Below, piece after piece: positions 25,681 through 34,575 of a stretch of 64,000 bases of DNA. The position numbers and the translations under genes were made by a program. Under the pieces are notes generated by a model that was not told where the DNA came from, did no database searches, and saw only the letters and a list, made by a program, of their open reading frames with translations. Each line of letters starts with the position of its first letter. The stretch's first letter is position 1. The stretch is from CAZSSH01 sp964609825 (GTDB lineage: Bacteria > Verrucomicrobiota > Lentisphaeria > Victivallales > Victivallaceae), in assembly GCA_964609825.1 (NCBI GenBank), contig CAZSSH010000004.1, forward strand, positions 310,001 to 374,000, written 5' to 3'.

Positions 25681-26525
25681 GGTAAATCAATCTCCACATT
25701 GTCAAGGAGCCGGGTTTTGCCGAAAAAGGCGGCCACGGCCAGGAGAATTTTGCGCGTGTCGGCGGTCGGCGCGGCCAAGGTGTCGGAGTCGAGCGCCTCG
25801 ACGTAATCGACAACTCCGCCATGCTCCTCAATGGTGCGTTTGACGGTGGCGGCCACATCGTTGGCTGCCGTGTACCCGGCACGCTCGATAGCAAATCGGG
25901 CCGGGCGCAGACAGCGGCTAATCACCAATGCTTGCTCCCGCTCGCTTGCCGACAAGTACCGGTTGCGCGAACTTAATGCCAGACCGTCATGGTCGCGTAT
26001 GAGCTCCCCTTCGATGATTTCGACCGGGAAATTGAGGTCGCGTGTCATGCGTTTGATGACCCGCAGCTGCTGCGCATCCTTTTTGCCGAATACGGCGACA
26101 TCGGGGAGCGTCAGGTTAAACAATTTGGCGACTACCGTCGTCACCCCCCGGAAATGGGTGGGGCGGCGCTTGGCGCATAAATTTTGCGACAACTCTGTCT
26201 CCTCGACAAAGGTACTTGCATCGGAAGCGTACATGGCGCCGTCGGCCGGAGCAAAGACGGCGTCAACTTTGCGTCCTTCGCAAAGTTGGCAGTCGCGCTC
26301 AAAGTCGCGCGGGTACTGTGCCAAGTCCTCGTTGGGCGCAAACTGGATCGGGTTGACAAAAATCGACACCACGACCGTGTCGGCATTGGCCCGCGCCAAG
26401 TCGATGAGCGACAAATGCCCCTCGTGCAAATAACCCATCGTGGGGACGAGCCCGACGGTTTTGCCCTGACGCTTTAAGGCGAGGCACCACGCCTGCAGCT
26501 CGCCGGGGGTGCGGAAAATTTTCAT
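25677..26525 (-). CDS. panC: Pantoate--beta-alanine ligase (pantothenate synthetase)
   Basis: 282 residues. It joins pantoate and beta-alanine with ATP to give pantothenate. VPTMGYLHEGHLSLI (residues about 28-42) holds the HIGH-like ATP motif. FVNPIQFAPNEDLAQYPR and FGKKDAQQLRVIKRMTRDL are family blocks. It starts directly after the ilvE stop with no intergenic base. Pairing with ilvE makes sense because ketoisovalerate feeds both valine and pantoate. Confidence 0.95.
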   Translation of the reverse strand: MKIFRTPGELQAWCLALKRQGKTVGLVPTMGYLHEGHLSLIDLARANADTVVVSIFVNPIQFAPNEDLAQYPRDFERDCQLCEGRKVDAVFAPADGAMYASDASTFVEETELSQNLCAKRRPTHFRGVTTVVAKLFNLTLPDVAVFGKKDAQQLRVIKRMTRDLNFPVEIIEGELIRDHDGLALSSRNRYLSASEREQALVISRCLRPARFAIERAGYTAANDVAATVKRTIEEHGGVVDYVEALDSDTLAAPTADTRKILLAVAAFFGKTRLLDNVEIDLP

Positions 26526-27530
26526 TTACAGCTCCACCATATAATTGAGGACGTCGGGCCGTTCGCCGAACTGGATGCCGGTGACTTCGTCATACAGCTT
26601 TTTGAGCATGGGACCGATTGTCTGAGAGTAGGTATATACTTGGTCGCCGTCAAAAATCCGGCCGACCGGTGTAATCACCACCGCCGTGCCGCAGGCGGCG
26701 ACTTCGGCAAATTGGGCGAGCTCGGTCACGTGGACCGGGCGGCGTTCGGTTTTGATCCCCATTTTGGCGGCGATTTCCATCAACGACTTGTTGGTGATGC
26801 TGGGGAGGATCGACGAGGACTCGCTCGTCACATACGTCCCCTCTTTGGTGATTGCCAAAAAGTTGCTGGTGCCGAATTCATCAATCCACTGGTGGGTGGC
26901 CGGGTCAAGAAACAAGGCCACCGGGCAGTGCGCCTCTTTGGCGATTTTGCTCGGAAGCAAGCTCGCCGCATAGTTGCCCGCCGCCTTGACGTGACCCATG
27001 CCGTGCGGGGCCGCGCGGTCATAGTCGCGCGAAATCATCGCGTCCACCGGCTTGATGCCGCCTTTGTAATAAGCGCCCACGGGGGTGACGAGGATAATCA
27101 AGTCATATTCCTGACTCGCGCCGACGCCGATCTGGGGCGAAGTGCCGATCATCACCGGGCGGATGTACAAAGAGCCGCCGGTGCCGTAGGGAGGAATATA
27201 ATCAAGGTTGGCCTTGACCACAGTCTTGACCGCTTCGACAAAACGGTCGACCGGAAACTCGGGCATCAATAAGCGGCGCGCCGAGGCGTTGAGCCGCATG
27301 CCGTTTTCGTCGGGGCGAAAAATGCGCACTTTGCCGTCTTTGCAGCGAAATGCCTTGAGACCTTCAAACAGCGCCTGACCGTAATGCAGACAGTTGGCGG
27401 CTACCGAGAGCGTGATATCATAGCTCTCGTAAAGTTTTCCGTCATCCCACTTGCCGTCGGCAAAGTGGAACCGGATGTTCGCCTTGGTCGGCATGTACTC
27501 GAACCCCAGTTTGTCCCAATTAATTTGCAT
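26526..27530 (-). CDS. ilvE: Branched-chain amino acid aminotransferase
   Basis: 334 residues, fold-type IV PLP enzyme of the longer class II type. HYGQALFEGLKAFRCKDG, GSLYIRPVMIGT, the PLP lysine in HVKAAGNYAASL, and SSSILPSITNKSL are clear. It interconverts Leu, Ile and Val with their keto acids. It is the first gene of a seven-gene overlapping operon, with a promoter about 65 bases upstream. Confidence 0.94.
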   Translation of the reverse strand: MQINWDKLGFEYMPTKANIRFHFADGKWDDGKLYESYDITLSVAANCLHYGQALFEGLKAFRCKDGKVRIFRPDENGMRLNASARRLLMPEFPVDRFVEAVKTVVKANLDYIPPYGTGGSLYIRPVMIGTSPQIGVGASQEYDLIILVTPVGAYYKGGIKPVDAMISRDYDRAAPHGMGHVKAAGNYAASLLPSKIAKEAHCPVALFLDPATHQWIDEFGTSNFLAITKEGTYVTSESSSILPSITNKSLMEIAAKMGIKTERRPVHVTELAQFAEVAACGTAVVITPVGRIFDGDQVYTYSQTIGPMLKKLYDEVTGIQFGERPDVLNYMVEL

Positions 27531-27593
27531 TTTAACTCAACCTTACCTTAAATTTGCGCGCGTATAATAGTAAAATACGGTACTTTATCTTAT

Positions 27594-27622
27594 AATATAA
27601 CCCGATTTTTACACGAAATCAA
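27594..27622 (-). promoter_or_regulatory. Promoter of the ilvE-panC-hisDC-tyrA operon
   Basis: Minus-strand TTGATT (27622-27617) and TATATT (27599-27594) with a 17-base spacer. The surrounding 27531-27747 is strongly AT-rich and also must hold the divergent pal promoter, for which several poor candidates exist. Confidence 0.6.
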
Positions 27623-27747
27623 AGGAATTTTAAAAAAATAGTAAAATTGTTGAAAATAATTGAAAAAATATTGGAAATTTTATATTTTTCAGTTATGTTA
27701 TATAACAGTAATTTCCATCACTCTTAAAGTTCAAGGAGAGAAATACA

Positions 27748-28362
27748 ATGTTTAAACGTGGTTTCCTTTATGTCGTGATCGCCGGTTTGGTGATCTGGTT
27801 GGGCGCAGGCTGCAGTATGTTTGATAGCTCAGTTCCCGCGGAGGACACTTTGCCGGTACCCGGCGCGATTGACGATCCCAACGGCATGGGCAAGGGTCTC
27901 AACGGTGGCCCCGGCAGCGGTTTTGACGGTAAAGGCGGCAGCGGCAACGATTGGGGCAGTGCTGATGCACTCTCAGGCGCCGACAAAGACGGTTGGGTCA
28001 AGGCCGACCCGAGCGGCAACCGCCTCGGCATGCCGATCATCTACTTTGCTTATGATTCCGATATGCTCGTTCCGTCCGAAAAAGCCAAGCTTGACGCCAT
28101 TTATGCTTACATGGGCGGCAAAGAAAAGTTGGCCTTGTTGATTGAGGGTCACTGCGACCAGCGCGGTACCGATGAGTACAACCGCGCCTTGGGTGAACGC
28201 CGTGCCAATGCCGTCCGTGCTTATCTGCAGGAAAAAGGCTTGTCCGACAGCCGCATGAAGACGATCAGCTACGGCAAAGAGCGTCCGGCGGTCGAAGGCA
28301 GCGGAGAAAGCGTCTGGAGCCAGAATCGTCGCGGTGTGCCCGAGCCGATGCTTATGCCCTAA
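27748..28362 (+). CDS. pal: Peptidoglycan-associated lipoprotein, OmpA family
   Basis: 204 residues. A lipoprotein signal (lipobox LGAGC, Cys near residue 25) is followed by a Gly/Asp-rich linker (about 40-80) and an OmpA-like domain: IYFAYDSDMLVPSEKAKLD, IEGHCDQRGTDEYNRALGERRA, and ISYGKERP. Such proteins tether the outer membrane to peptidoglycan. The Gly-rich linker is unusually long for a Pal. No tolB or other tol genes adjoin it. AAGGAGAG precedes the start. Confidence 0.88.
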   Translation: MFKRGFLYVVIAGLVIWLGAGCSMFDSSVPAEDTLPVPGAIDDPNGMGKGLNGGPGSGFDGKGGSGNDWGSADALSGADKDGWVKADPSGNRLGMPIIYFAYDSDMLVPSEKAKLDAIYAYMGGKEKLALLIEGHCDQRGTDEYNRALGERRANAVRAYLQEKGLSDSRMKTISYGKERPAVEGSGESVWSQNRRGVPEPMLMP

Positions 28363-28389
28363 GATGCTGTAATATCAGTAGATAATTCA

Positions 28390-28430
28390 ATTGCTCAATC
28401 GCCTGATCATCTCGCGGTTGAGCAATTTTG
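28390..28430 (+). terminator. Hairpin between pal and metK, probable terminator
   Basis: ATTGCTCAATCGC (28390-28402) pairs with GCGGTTGAGCAAT (28414-28426), 13 bp with one G-U, followed by TTTTGCTT. It ends pal transcription or attenuates read-through into metK, whose AAGGAG ribosome site is only 10 bases further on. Confidence 0.7.
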
Positions 28431-28450
28431 CTTAAAACTAAGGAGTAAAA

Positions 28451-29647
28451 ATGAGCAAGATCCATACCGAGCACGTATTCACTTCGGAGTCCGTTTCCGA
28501 GGGGCATCCCGATAAAGTTTGCGACCAGATTTCCGATGCCGTTCTCGACGCCTGTCTGATCAACGATCCGGCCAGCCGCGTCGCCTGTGAAACGCTGGCG
28601 ACCACCAATCTGGTCGTTATTTCCGGCGAAATTACCACCAAATCCAAGATCAACTGGCAGGAAGTCGCATTGGATGTCGTCCGCAAAATCGGATACAACG
28701 ACCCCAACGTCGGCTTTTGTGCCGACGAGGCCAAAGTGATGGTGTGCGTCCACAAACAGTCTTCCGACATCGCCCAAGGCGTCAACGTCAATGAGGGAAA
28801 ATTTCACGAGCAGGGTGCCGGCGACCAAGGTATGATGTTCGGCTTTGCCAGCAATGAAACCGCCGAGTTGATGCCCGCGACCATTCTTTATGCTCATAAA
28901 ATGGTACAGGAATTTGCCCGTTTGCGCAAGAGCGACCCGGTGAAATACCGTTATTTGCGCCCCGACGCTAAGAGCCAGGTCTCCGTCCGCTACAAAAAGG
29001 GCAAGCCCGTTTGTGTCGAGACCATTGTTTTGTCGCATCAGCACACTCCCGACATGCCCACCGAGTGGCTGGAGGCTTTGACCCGCGAAGTCGTTAAAAC
29101 CGTGATCCCCGCCGAGCTGTTGCACGGCGACATCAAATATTACGTCAATCCGACCGGCCGTTTTGAAATCGGTGGGCCGCATGGCGACACCGGTTTAACC
29201 GGTCGCAAGATCATTGTCGATACTTACGGCGGCGTTGGCAGCCATGGCGGCGGCGCTTTCTCCGGCAAAGACCCCTCCAAGGTCGACCGTTCGGCCGCTT
29301 ACATGGCTCGTTATGTGGCCAAAAACATCGTCGCCGCCGGTTTGGCCGACAAATGCGAAATTCAGGTCGCCTACGCGATCGGCGTGGCCGAGCCCTTGTC
29401 GATCAACGTCGATACCTACGGCACCGGCAAGCTGACCGATGACATGTACCTCGAAAAGGTCGTGCGCAAAGTATTCAGCATGAAGCCCGCCGACATTGTC
29501 GAAACCTTGCAGCTAAAGTACCCGGGCAAGGGCTGGTGCTATCAGGACACCGCCGCCTACGGTCACTTCGGCCGCAGCCAGTTCCCGTGGGAAAAGACCG
29601 ACAAGACCGCCGAACTCAAAGCGGCCGCCGCGGAATACATGAAATAA
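28451..29647 (+). CDS. metK: S-adenosylmethionine synthase
   Basis: 398 residues. It makes SAM from methionine and ATP. SEGHPDKVCDQISDAVLDA, GAGDQGMMFGFASNET and FSGKDPSKVDRSAAY are the three MAT signatures. AAGGAG lies 5 bases upstream. It opens a co-directional run: metK, an adenosine-kinase-like gene, ahcY. Its TAA overlaps the next ATG (TAATG). Confidence 0.97.
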   Translation: MSKIHTEHVFTSESVSEGHPDKVCDQISDAVLDACLINDPASRVACETLATTNLVVISGEITTKSKINWQEVALDVVRKIGYNDPNVGFCADEAKVMVCVHKQSSDIAQGVNVNEGKFHEQGAGDQGMMFGFASNETAELMPATILYAHKMVQEFARLRKSDPVKYRYLRPDAKSQVSVRYKKGKPVCVETIVLSHQHTPDMPTEWLEALTREVVKTVIPAELLHGDIKYYVNPTGRFEIGGPHGDTGLTGRKIIVDTYGGVGSHGGGAFSGKDPSKVDRSAAYMARYVAKNIVAAGLADKCEIQVAYAIGVAEPLSINVDTYGTGKLTDDMYLEKVVRKVFSMKPADIVETLQLKYPGKGWCYQDTAAYGHFGRSQFPWEKTDKTAELKAAAAEYMK

Positions 29648-30615
29648 TGAAAGTTCTCGGAGTCGGTTCGCCGCTGTTGGATGCCTTGGTGCGGGTGGAG
29701 GATGAGTTCCTCCGCCAATATGTGCCGGGCGAAAAAGGCGGGATGGAGATGGTCGATGCCGCTACCCAGCAAGGCATTATCGGCAAGCTTGCCGCGCCGC
29801 CCTTAATGGTGGCGGGCGGGTCGGCCGGCAATACCGTTTTCGGCTTGGGTAAATTGGGGATCGAGGTTGCCATGCTGGGGAAACTTGGGCGCGACGAGTA
29901 TGCTCAAATTTATCAGCAGCAGTTTGCGTCCGTCGGCGGGGAGCTTGGTGAATTCATCGTTGACCCTGTTGAGCCGACCGGCGTTTGTCTCTCCATGATT
30001 ACGCCCGACGCCGAGCGTACGATGCGCACCAATCTGGGCGCATCGGTCAAGCTCAATGAGGAGGATATCCTCAAAGTCAATTTCGGCAAGTATGATCTTG
30101 TGTACATTGAGGGCTACATGTTTTTTTCGCCGGTGATGCCGTTGATTTTGCAGCGGGCCAAGGCGGCCGGCTGCAAAGTGGGGCTCGATTTGGCGAGTTT
30201 TGAAGTCGTCCGGATTTTTCGCCAGTCGTTGGACAATATTTTAAAAGAATACGTCGACTATGTGGTTGCCAATGAGGTAGAAGCCGAGGCGCTGTTTCCC
30301 GGTCTTACTCCCGAGGCACAGCTGGACAAATTAAAAAATCTCTGCGAAATCGCAGTGGTGAAATTGGGGAGCAAAGGCTCCATAGTGGCCCGTGCCAATG
30401 AGGTCGCCAAAGTCCCGGCCATCACCGTTGAAGCGGTGGATACCACCGGCGCCGGCGATTTGTGGGCCTGCGGCTTTTTGTACGGGTTGATCCAGGGGCG
30501 ACCCTTGGCCGAGGCCGCTTATTACGGCTCGGTGACCGGCGCCGAAGCGGTCAAAGTGATCGGTCCCAAGCTGGCCGAGGACCGTTGGCAATATGTTAAA
30601 ACGCAATTAAAATAA
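29647..30615 (+). CDS. PfkB-family kinase, probable adenosine kinase
   Basis: 322 residues from ATG 29647, which overlaps the metK stop; the longer frame from 29536 lies inside metK and is not used. The ribokinase/PfkB fold is shown by MVAGGSAGNTVFGLGKLG near residue 57 and the C-terminal catalytic motif VDTTGAGDLWACGFLYG (the Asp of GAGD is the base). Position between metK and ahcY makes adenosine the most sensible substrate: AhcY releases adenosine, which must be removed to pull the reaction. Substrate assignment is from context. Confidence 0.82.
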   Translation: MKVLGVGSPLLDALVRVEDEFLRQYVPGEKGGMEMVDAATQQGIIGKLAAPPLMVAGGSAGNTVFGLGKLGIEVAMLGKLGRDEYAQIYQQQFASVGGELGEFIVDPVEPTGVCLSMITPDAERTMRTNLGASVKLNEEDILKVNFGKYDLVYIEGYMFFSPVMPLILQRAKAAGCKVGLDLASFEVVRIFRQSLDNILKEYVDYVVANEVEAEALFPGLTPEAQLDKLKNLCEIAVVKLGSKGSIVARANEVAKVPAITVEAVDTTGAGDLWACGFLYGLIQGRPLAEAAYYGSVTGAEAVKVIGPKLAEDRWQYVKTQLK

Positions 30616-30627
30616 TAAGGAACCGTC

Positions 30628-32034
30628 ATGGATTATAAAATTAAAGATATCAAGCTCGCCGACTTTGGGCGCAAAGAAATTGAAATTGCCGAAGCCGAAA
30701 TGCCCGGCTTGATGGCAACCCGCGCCAAGTATGGCAAGGAGCAGCCGTTGAAAAATCTTAAGATCATGGGCAGTTTGCACATGACCATCCAGACGGCGGT
30801 CTTGATCGAGACCTTGAAAGCCCTGGGCGCCGATGTCCGCTGGTGCTCCTGCAATATTTTCTCCACTCAGGATCACGCCGCCGCGGCGATTGCCGCCGCC
30901 GGGATTCCGGTCTTTGCGTGGAAAGGCGAGAGTTTGGCCGATTACTGGGATTGCACCTTGCGCGCTCTCACCTGGCCGGACGGCTCCGGCCCGGATCAGA
31001 TCGTTGATGACGGTGGCGACGCTACGTTGTTGATTCACCGCGGGCGTCAGGCCGAGATCAATGCGGCCATTTTGGATGAGCCCACCGACAATGCCGAATT
31101 GGCCATCATCAATGATTTGCTTAAAAAAGTCTTGAAGCAAGACGGTCAACACTGGCACAAAGTCGCCGCCAGGGTGCGCGGTGTTTCCGAAGAAACCACC
31201 ACCGGAGTCCACCGCTTGCTCCAGATGCAGCAAAACGGCGAATTGTTGTTTCAGGCGATCAATGTCAATGACTCGGTCACCAAGAGCAAATTTGACAATA
31301 TTTACGGATGCCGCCACAGTTTGACCGACGGCATCAAGCGCGCTTTGGATGTGATGATCTCCGGCAAAACCGTGATGATTTGCGGTTACGGCGACGTTGG
31401 CAAGGGCTGTGCCGAGGCGATGCGCAATGAGCGCGCCCGCGTCTTGGTGAGCGAAGTCGACCCGATTTGCGCCTTGCAGGCCTGTATGGCCGGTTATAAG
31501 GTTTGCACGGTCGAGGATGCGTTGGCCGAGGCCGATATTTACGTCACCACTACCGGCAACTGCGATATCATTACTGCCGAACACATCTCCAACATGAAAG
31601 ATCAGGCGGTCGTGTGCAACATCGGCCACTTTGATAACGAAATTCAGGTCGCCAAGCTCGAAAAATGGCCCGGCGTCAAAAAAGTTGAGATCAAAGGCTG
31701 CGAGTGCCCGGTTCACCGTTATGAATTTGCCGACGGCCACAGTATTTACCTGTTGGCCGAGGGGCGTTTGGTCAACTTGGGGTGCGCCACCGGTCACCCG
31801 TCGTTTGTGATGTCCAACAGCTTTACCAACCAAACCTTGGCCCAGATTGATATCGCCAAAAATCCGGACCGCAAGATTGGGGTTTATTTGCTCGATAAGA
31901 AGCTTGACGAGGAAGTCGCCCGGCTCCACTTGGACAAACTGGGCGCCAAGTTGACCCGTTTAACCAAAGAACAGGCCGCCTACATCGGCGTTGACGCCGA
32001 CGGCCCGTACAAACCCGATACGTACAGATACTAA
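30628..32034 (+). CDS. ahcY: Adenosylhomocysteinase
   Basis: 468 residues, the bacterial length. It hydrolyses S-adenosylhomocysteine to adenosine and homocysteine using tightly bound NAD. SLHMTIQTAVLIETL, CNIFSTQDHAAAAIA, GYGDVGKGCAEAMR (NAD site) and the closing DGPYKPDTYRY are diagnostic. An AAGGA ribosome site lies 12 bases after the kinase stop. With metK and the kinase it completes the SAM/adenosine recycling unit. Confidence 0.97.
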   Translation: MDYKIKDIKLADFGRKEIEIAEAEMPGLMATRAKYGKEQPLKNLKIMGSLHMTIQTAVLIETLKALGADVRWCSCNIFSTQDHAAAAIAAAGIPVFAWKGESLADYWDCTLRALTWPDGSGPDQIVDDGGDATLLIHRGRQAEINAAILDEPTDNAELAIINDLLKKVLKQDGQHWHKVAARVRGVSEETTTGVHRLLQMQQNGELLFQAINVNDSVTKSKFDNIYGCRHSLTDGIKRALDVMISGKTVMICGYGDVGKGCAEAMRNERARVLVSEVDPICALQACMAGYKVCTVEDALAEADIYVTTTGNCDIITAEHISNMKDQAVVCNIGHFDNEIQVAKLEKWPGVKKVEIKGCECPVHRYEFADGHSIYLLAEGRLVNLGCATGHPSFVMSNSFTNQTLAQIDIAKNPDRKIGVYLLDKKLDEEVARLHLDKLGAKLTRLTKEQAAYIGVDADGPYKPDTYRY

Positions 32035-32038
32035 TATT

Positions 32039-33076
32039 ATGATCAGCAGCAACAACGTCAATATTGCCAGCCGCAGTGTCCTGCCCAGCCCCGGCGCCAT
32101 CCGCTCGGAGCTGCCGCTTTCACTCGACGCGGTGATGAAAGTAGTGGAGTCGCGCAAACAAATCTGCGACATTTTCGACAAAAAGTCGGACCGTTTACTG
32201 ATTATCGTCGGGCCGTGCTCAATTCACAACTTTGACAGCGCTTTGGAGTATGCCAAGCGCCTCAAAGAGTTGAGCGAGGAGGTCAAGGACAAAATCATGC
32301 TGGTGATGCGTGTTTATTTTGAGAAGCCGCGTACCACCGTGGGGTGGAAAGGGTTGATTTATGACCCCGATCTCAATGACTCTTATAACATTGAAAAGGG
32401 TATTTTTCTCGCCCGCAAACTGATGCTTAAAATTATTGATGTGGGTCTCCCCATCGGGACCGAGATGCTCGACCCGATTTTGGCCCAGTACATCGCTGAC
32501 GCTGTCAGTTGGGCGGCCATCGGCGCCCGGACGACCGAGGCGCAGACCCACCGCCAGCTCGGCAGCGGGCTCTCGATGCCGGTCGGTTTTAAAAATGCCA
32601 CCGACGGCACCTTTCAGACCGCCTTGGACGCGATTTCGACGGCGCGGCGCGAACACAGTTTCATCGGCGTTTTGGAGGACGGCCATGTCGGCGTTTTCCG
32701 CACCCGCGGCAACCAGTACGGCCACATCGTTCTGCGCGGCGGCAACAACTTCAGCAACTATGGCGAGGAGTACATCGCCGGGCTCAAAGTGTTGATGCGC
32801 AAGGCCAATTTGAGATCCAACATCATCGTCGACTGCAGCCATGCCAACTCCGGCAAAATTTATCAGCATCAGCAATATGCGTTCCGCGATATTTTGCAGC
32901 AGATCAAAAACGGCGAAGACGCGATTTCCGGCGTGATGCTGGAGAGCAATCTGGAGCCCGGGAGCCAAAAAGTGGTCCCCGGCAAGACTCCCGCGCCGGG
33001 GGTATCGATCACCGACGGCTGCATCGGCTGGGATGAAACGGCTGAATTGATTCGCTATGCTTACAATTTCTTATAA
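32039..33076 (+). CDS. aroG: 3-deoxy-7-phosphoheptulonate (DAHP) synthase, class I
   Basis: 345 residues from the ATG at 32039, four bases after the ahcY stop; a start at 31991 would overlap ahcY. It condenses phosphoenolpyruvate and erythrose 4-phosphate, the first step of aromatic biosynthesis. IVGPCSIHN, RVYFEKPRTTVGWKGLI, GARTTEAQTHRQLGSGL, DCSHANSGK and GVMLESNL are the AroFGH family signatures. The paralogue type (Phe-, Tyr- or Trp-inhibited) cannot be read by eye; aroG is used as the family symbol. Location after ahcY is unusual. Confidence 0.9.
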   Translation: MISSNNVNIASRSVLPSPGAIRSELPLSLDAVMKVVESRKQICDIFDKKSDRLLIIVGPCSIHNFDSALEYAKRLKELSEEVKDKIMLVMRVYFEKPRTTVGWKGLIYDPDLNDSYNIEKGIFLARKLMLKIIDVGLPIGTEMLDPILAQYIADAVSWAAIGARTTEAQTHRQLGSGLSMPVGFKNATDGTFQTALDAISTARREHSFIGVLEDGHVGVFRTRGNQYGHIVLRGGNNFSNYGEEYIAGLKVLMRKANLRSNIIVDCSHANSGKIYQHQQYAFRDILQQIKNGEDAISGVMLESNLEPGSQKVVPGKTPAPGVSITDGCIGWDETAELIRYAYNFL

Positions 33077-33093
33077 GATTTGAGGAGACGATT

Positions 33094-34575
33094 ATGGGAA
33101 AGACTTTTTTGGCGTTTGACTTGGGGGCGTCGAGTGGACGCGCGATCATCGGCAAATTGGCCGACGGCAAATTTGAGTTAACCGAAGTTCACCGTTTTGC
33201 CAACGGGCCGACCGCCAAAGGGGAAGCCATTTTTTGGGATTACCCCGCCTTGTGCAACGAGCTCAAAACGGGTCTCCAAAAAGCGTTGGCCGTCGAGAAA
33301 AGTTTGGACGGCATCGCCATTGACACTTGGGGCGTCGATTATGTCTTTTTTGACAAAAATACATTAAAGCCCAAGCGCTGGCCGTACCATTACCGCGACG
33401 TGCGCACCGCCGGGCTTCCCGCCAAAGCGGTGTTTCCCAAAATCAGCAAAAGCGAGCTCTATCAAAAGACCGGCATCCAGTTTATGGAGCTTAACACGAT
33501 TTATCAGCTGGTCGCCCATTTTGAGCGGCACCCCGAGGATTTTAAAAACAGTTTTCTGCTGACCATGCCCGACGCTCTGGCGTTTTATCTTGGCGGTGAT
33601 CCGACGTGCGAATACACCGAGTGCTCGACCACCAATTTATTGAATCCGTCCACGTGCCAGTGGGACTGGGAGTTGATTAAGACTTTAGGTCTCCCCAAAG
33701 AAGTATTTACCACCATCGTCAAACCGGCGACTCTGGGCGGCGTATTGAGCAAAGAATTGCAAGCCGAGCTCAAGTGTGGCGCAATTCCGATCATCAAGGT
33801 TGGCTCTCATGACACTGCCAGCGCCGTCGCCGCCGTTCCCGCCGTGGGCGAGGGCGATTGGGCCTACATCAGCGCCGGGACTTGGGCCCTCTTGGGCGCC
33901 GAGATCAAAACGCCGGTGTTTGCCAACGAGATTTTTACCAACGAGGGCGGCGTCAATGATACCATCCGCTACTTGACCAACATTATGGGCAGCTGGCTTT
34001 TTCAGGAAACGCGCCGCGTGTGGAACGAAGCGGGCGAAAAGACCTCCTTTATGGAGATGGAGCAGTGGGCCTTGGCCGCCGAACCGTGCAAATTTTTGGT
34101 CAACCCCAACGATCCGGTGTTTTTCACTCCCGGCAACATGCCGCAAAACATCATCGATTTTTGCAAGCGCACCGGCCAGGGCGAGATCAAGACCAAGGGC
34201 GAAATCGTTCGCGCGATTTATGACTCGCTGGCCTTGTATTTTTGCAGCAAACTTCACGATTTGGAAACCATCCTCAAGGTCAAGTACCAGTTTCTCAACA
34301 TCGTCGGCGGCGGCACCAAGGACGGCTTGTTGATGCAGCTCACCAGCGATGCCTTGAATATCGAGGTCAAAGCCGGTCCCGTCGAGGCGACCAGCATCGG
34401 CAACTTGCTCGAGCAGGGGATTGCCGTGGGCGCCATTCAATCGTTGGCCGAAGGACGCAAGATTGTCAAAAATTCGTTTGAAGTCAAGAGCTACCGGCCC
34501 AACGCGGCAATGTATCAAAAGTACAGCAAAATCAAAGACCGCTTTGATCAACTCACATGCGGCGTTTCTTTTTAA
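33094..34575 (+). CDS. rhaB: Rhamnulokinase
   Basis: 493 residues, FGGY kinase family. It phosphorylates L-rhamnulose at O-1. The start FLAFDLGASSGRAIIG, GIAIDTWGVDYVFFD, the ATP-site segment around SAGTWALLGAE, and LNIVGGGTKDGLL match RhaB closely (E. coli protein 489). A GAGGAG ribosome site is present. It is separated from rhaA by 20 kb and lies downstream of the SAM-cycle and DAHP synthase genes. Its 3' end overlaps the next gene by 19 bases. Confidence 0.94.
   Translation: MGKTFLAFDLGASSGRAIIGKLADGKFELTEVHRFANGPTAKGEAIFWDYPALCNELKTGLQKALAVEKSLDGIAIDTWGVDYVFFDKNTLKPKRWPYHYRDVRTAGLPAKAVFPKISKSELYQKTGIQFMELNTIYQLVAHFERHPEDFKNSFLLTMPDALAFYLGGDPTCEYTECSTTNLLNPSTCQWDWELIKTLGLPKEVFTTIVKPATLGGVLSKELQAELKCGAIPIIKVGSHDTASAVAAVPAVGEGDWAYISAGTWALLGAEIKTPVFANEIFTNEGGVNDTIRYLTNIMGSWLFQETRRVWNEAGEKTSFMEMEQWALAAEPCKFLVNPNDPVFFTPGNMPQNIIDFCKRTGQGEIKTKGEIVRAIYDSLALYFCSKLHDLETILKVKYQFLNIVGGGTKDGLLMQLTSDALNIEVKAGPVEATSIGNLLEQGIAVGAIQSLAEGRKIVKNSFEVKSYRPNAAMYQKYSKIKDRFDQLTCGVSF

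Noticed and set aside
28363..28450. Possible SAM riboswitch upstream of metK
   Set aside because: Only 88 bases separate pal and metK and they form a single simple hairpin; no SAM-class core elements are seen.
30607..31929. 440-codon frame opposite ahcY
   Set aside because: It mirrors a highly conserved enzyme and shows no independent protein features.
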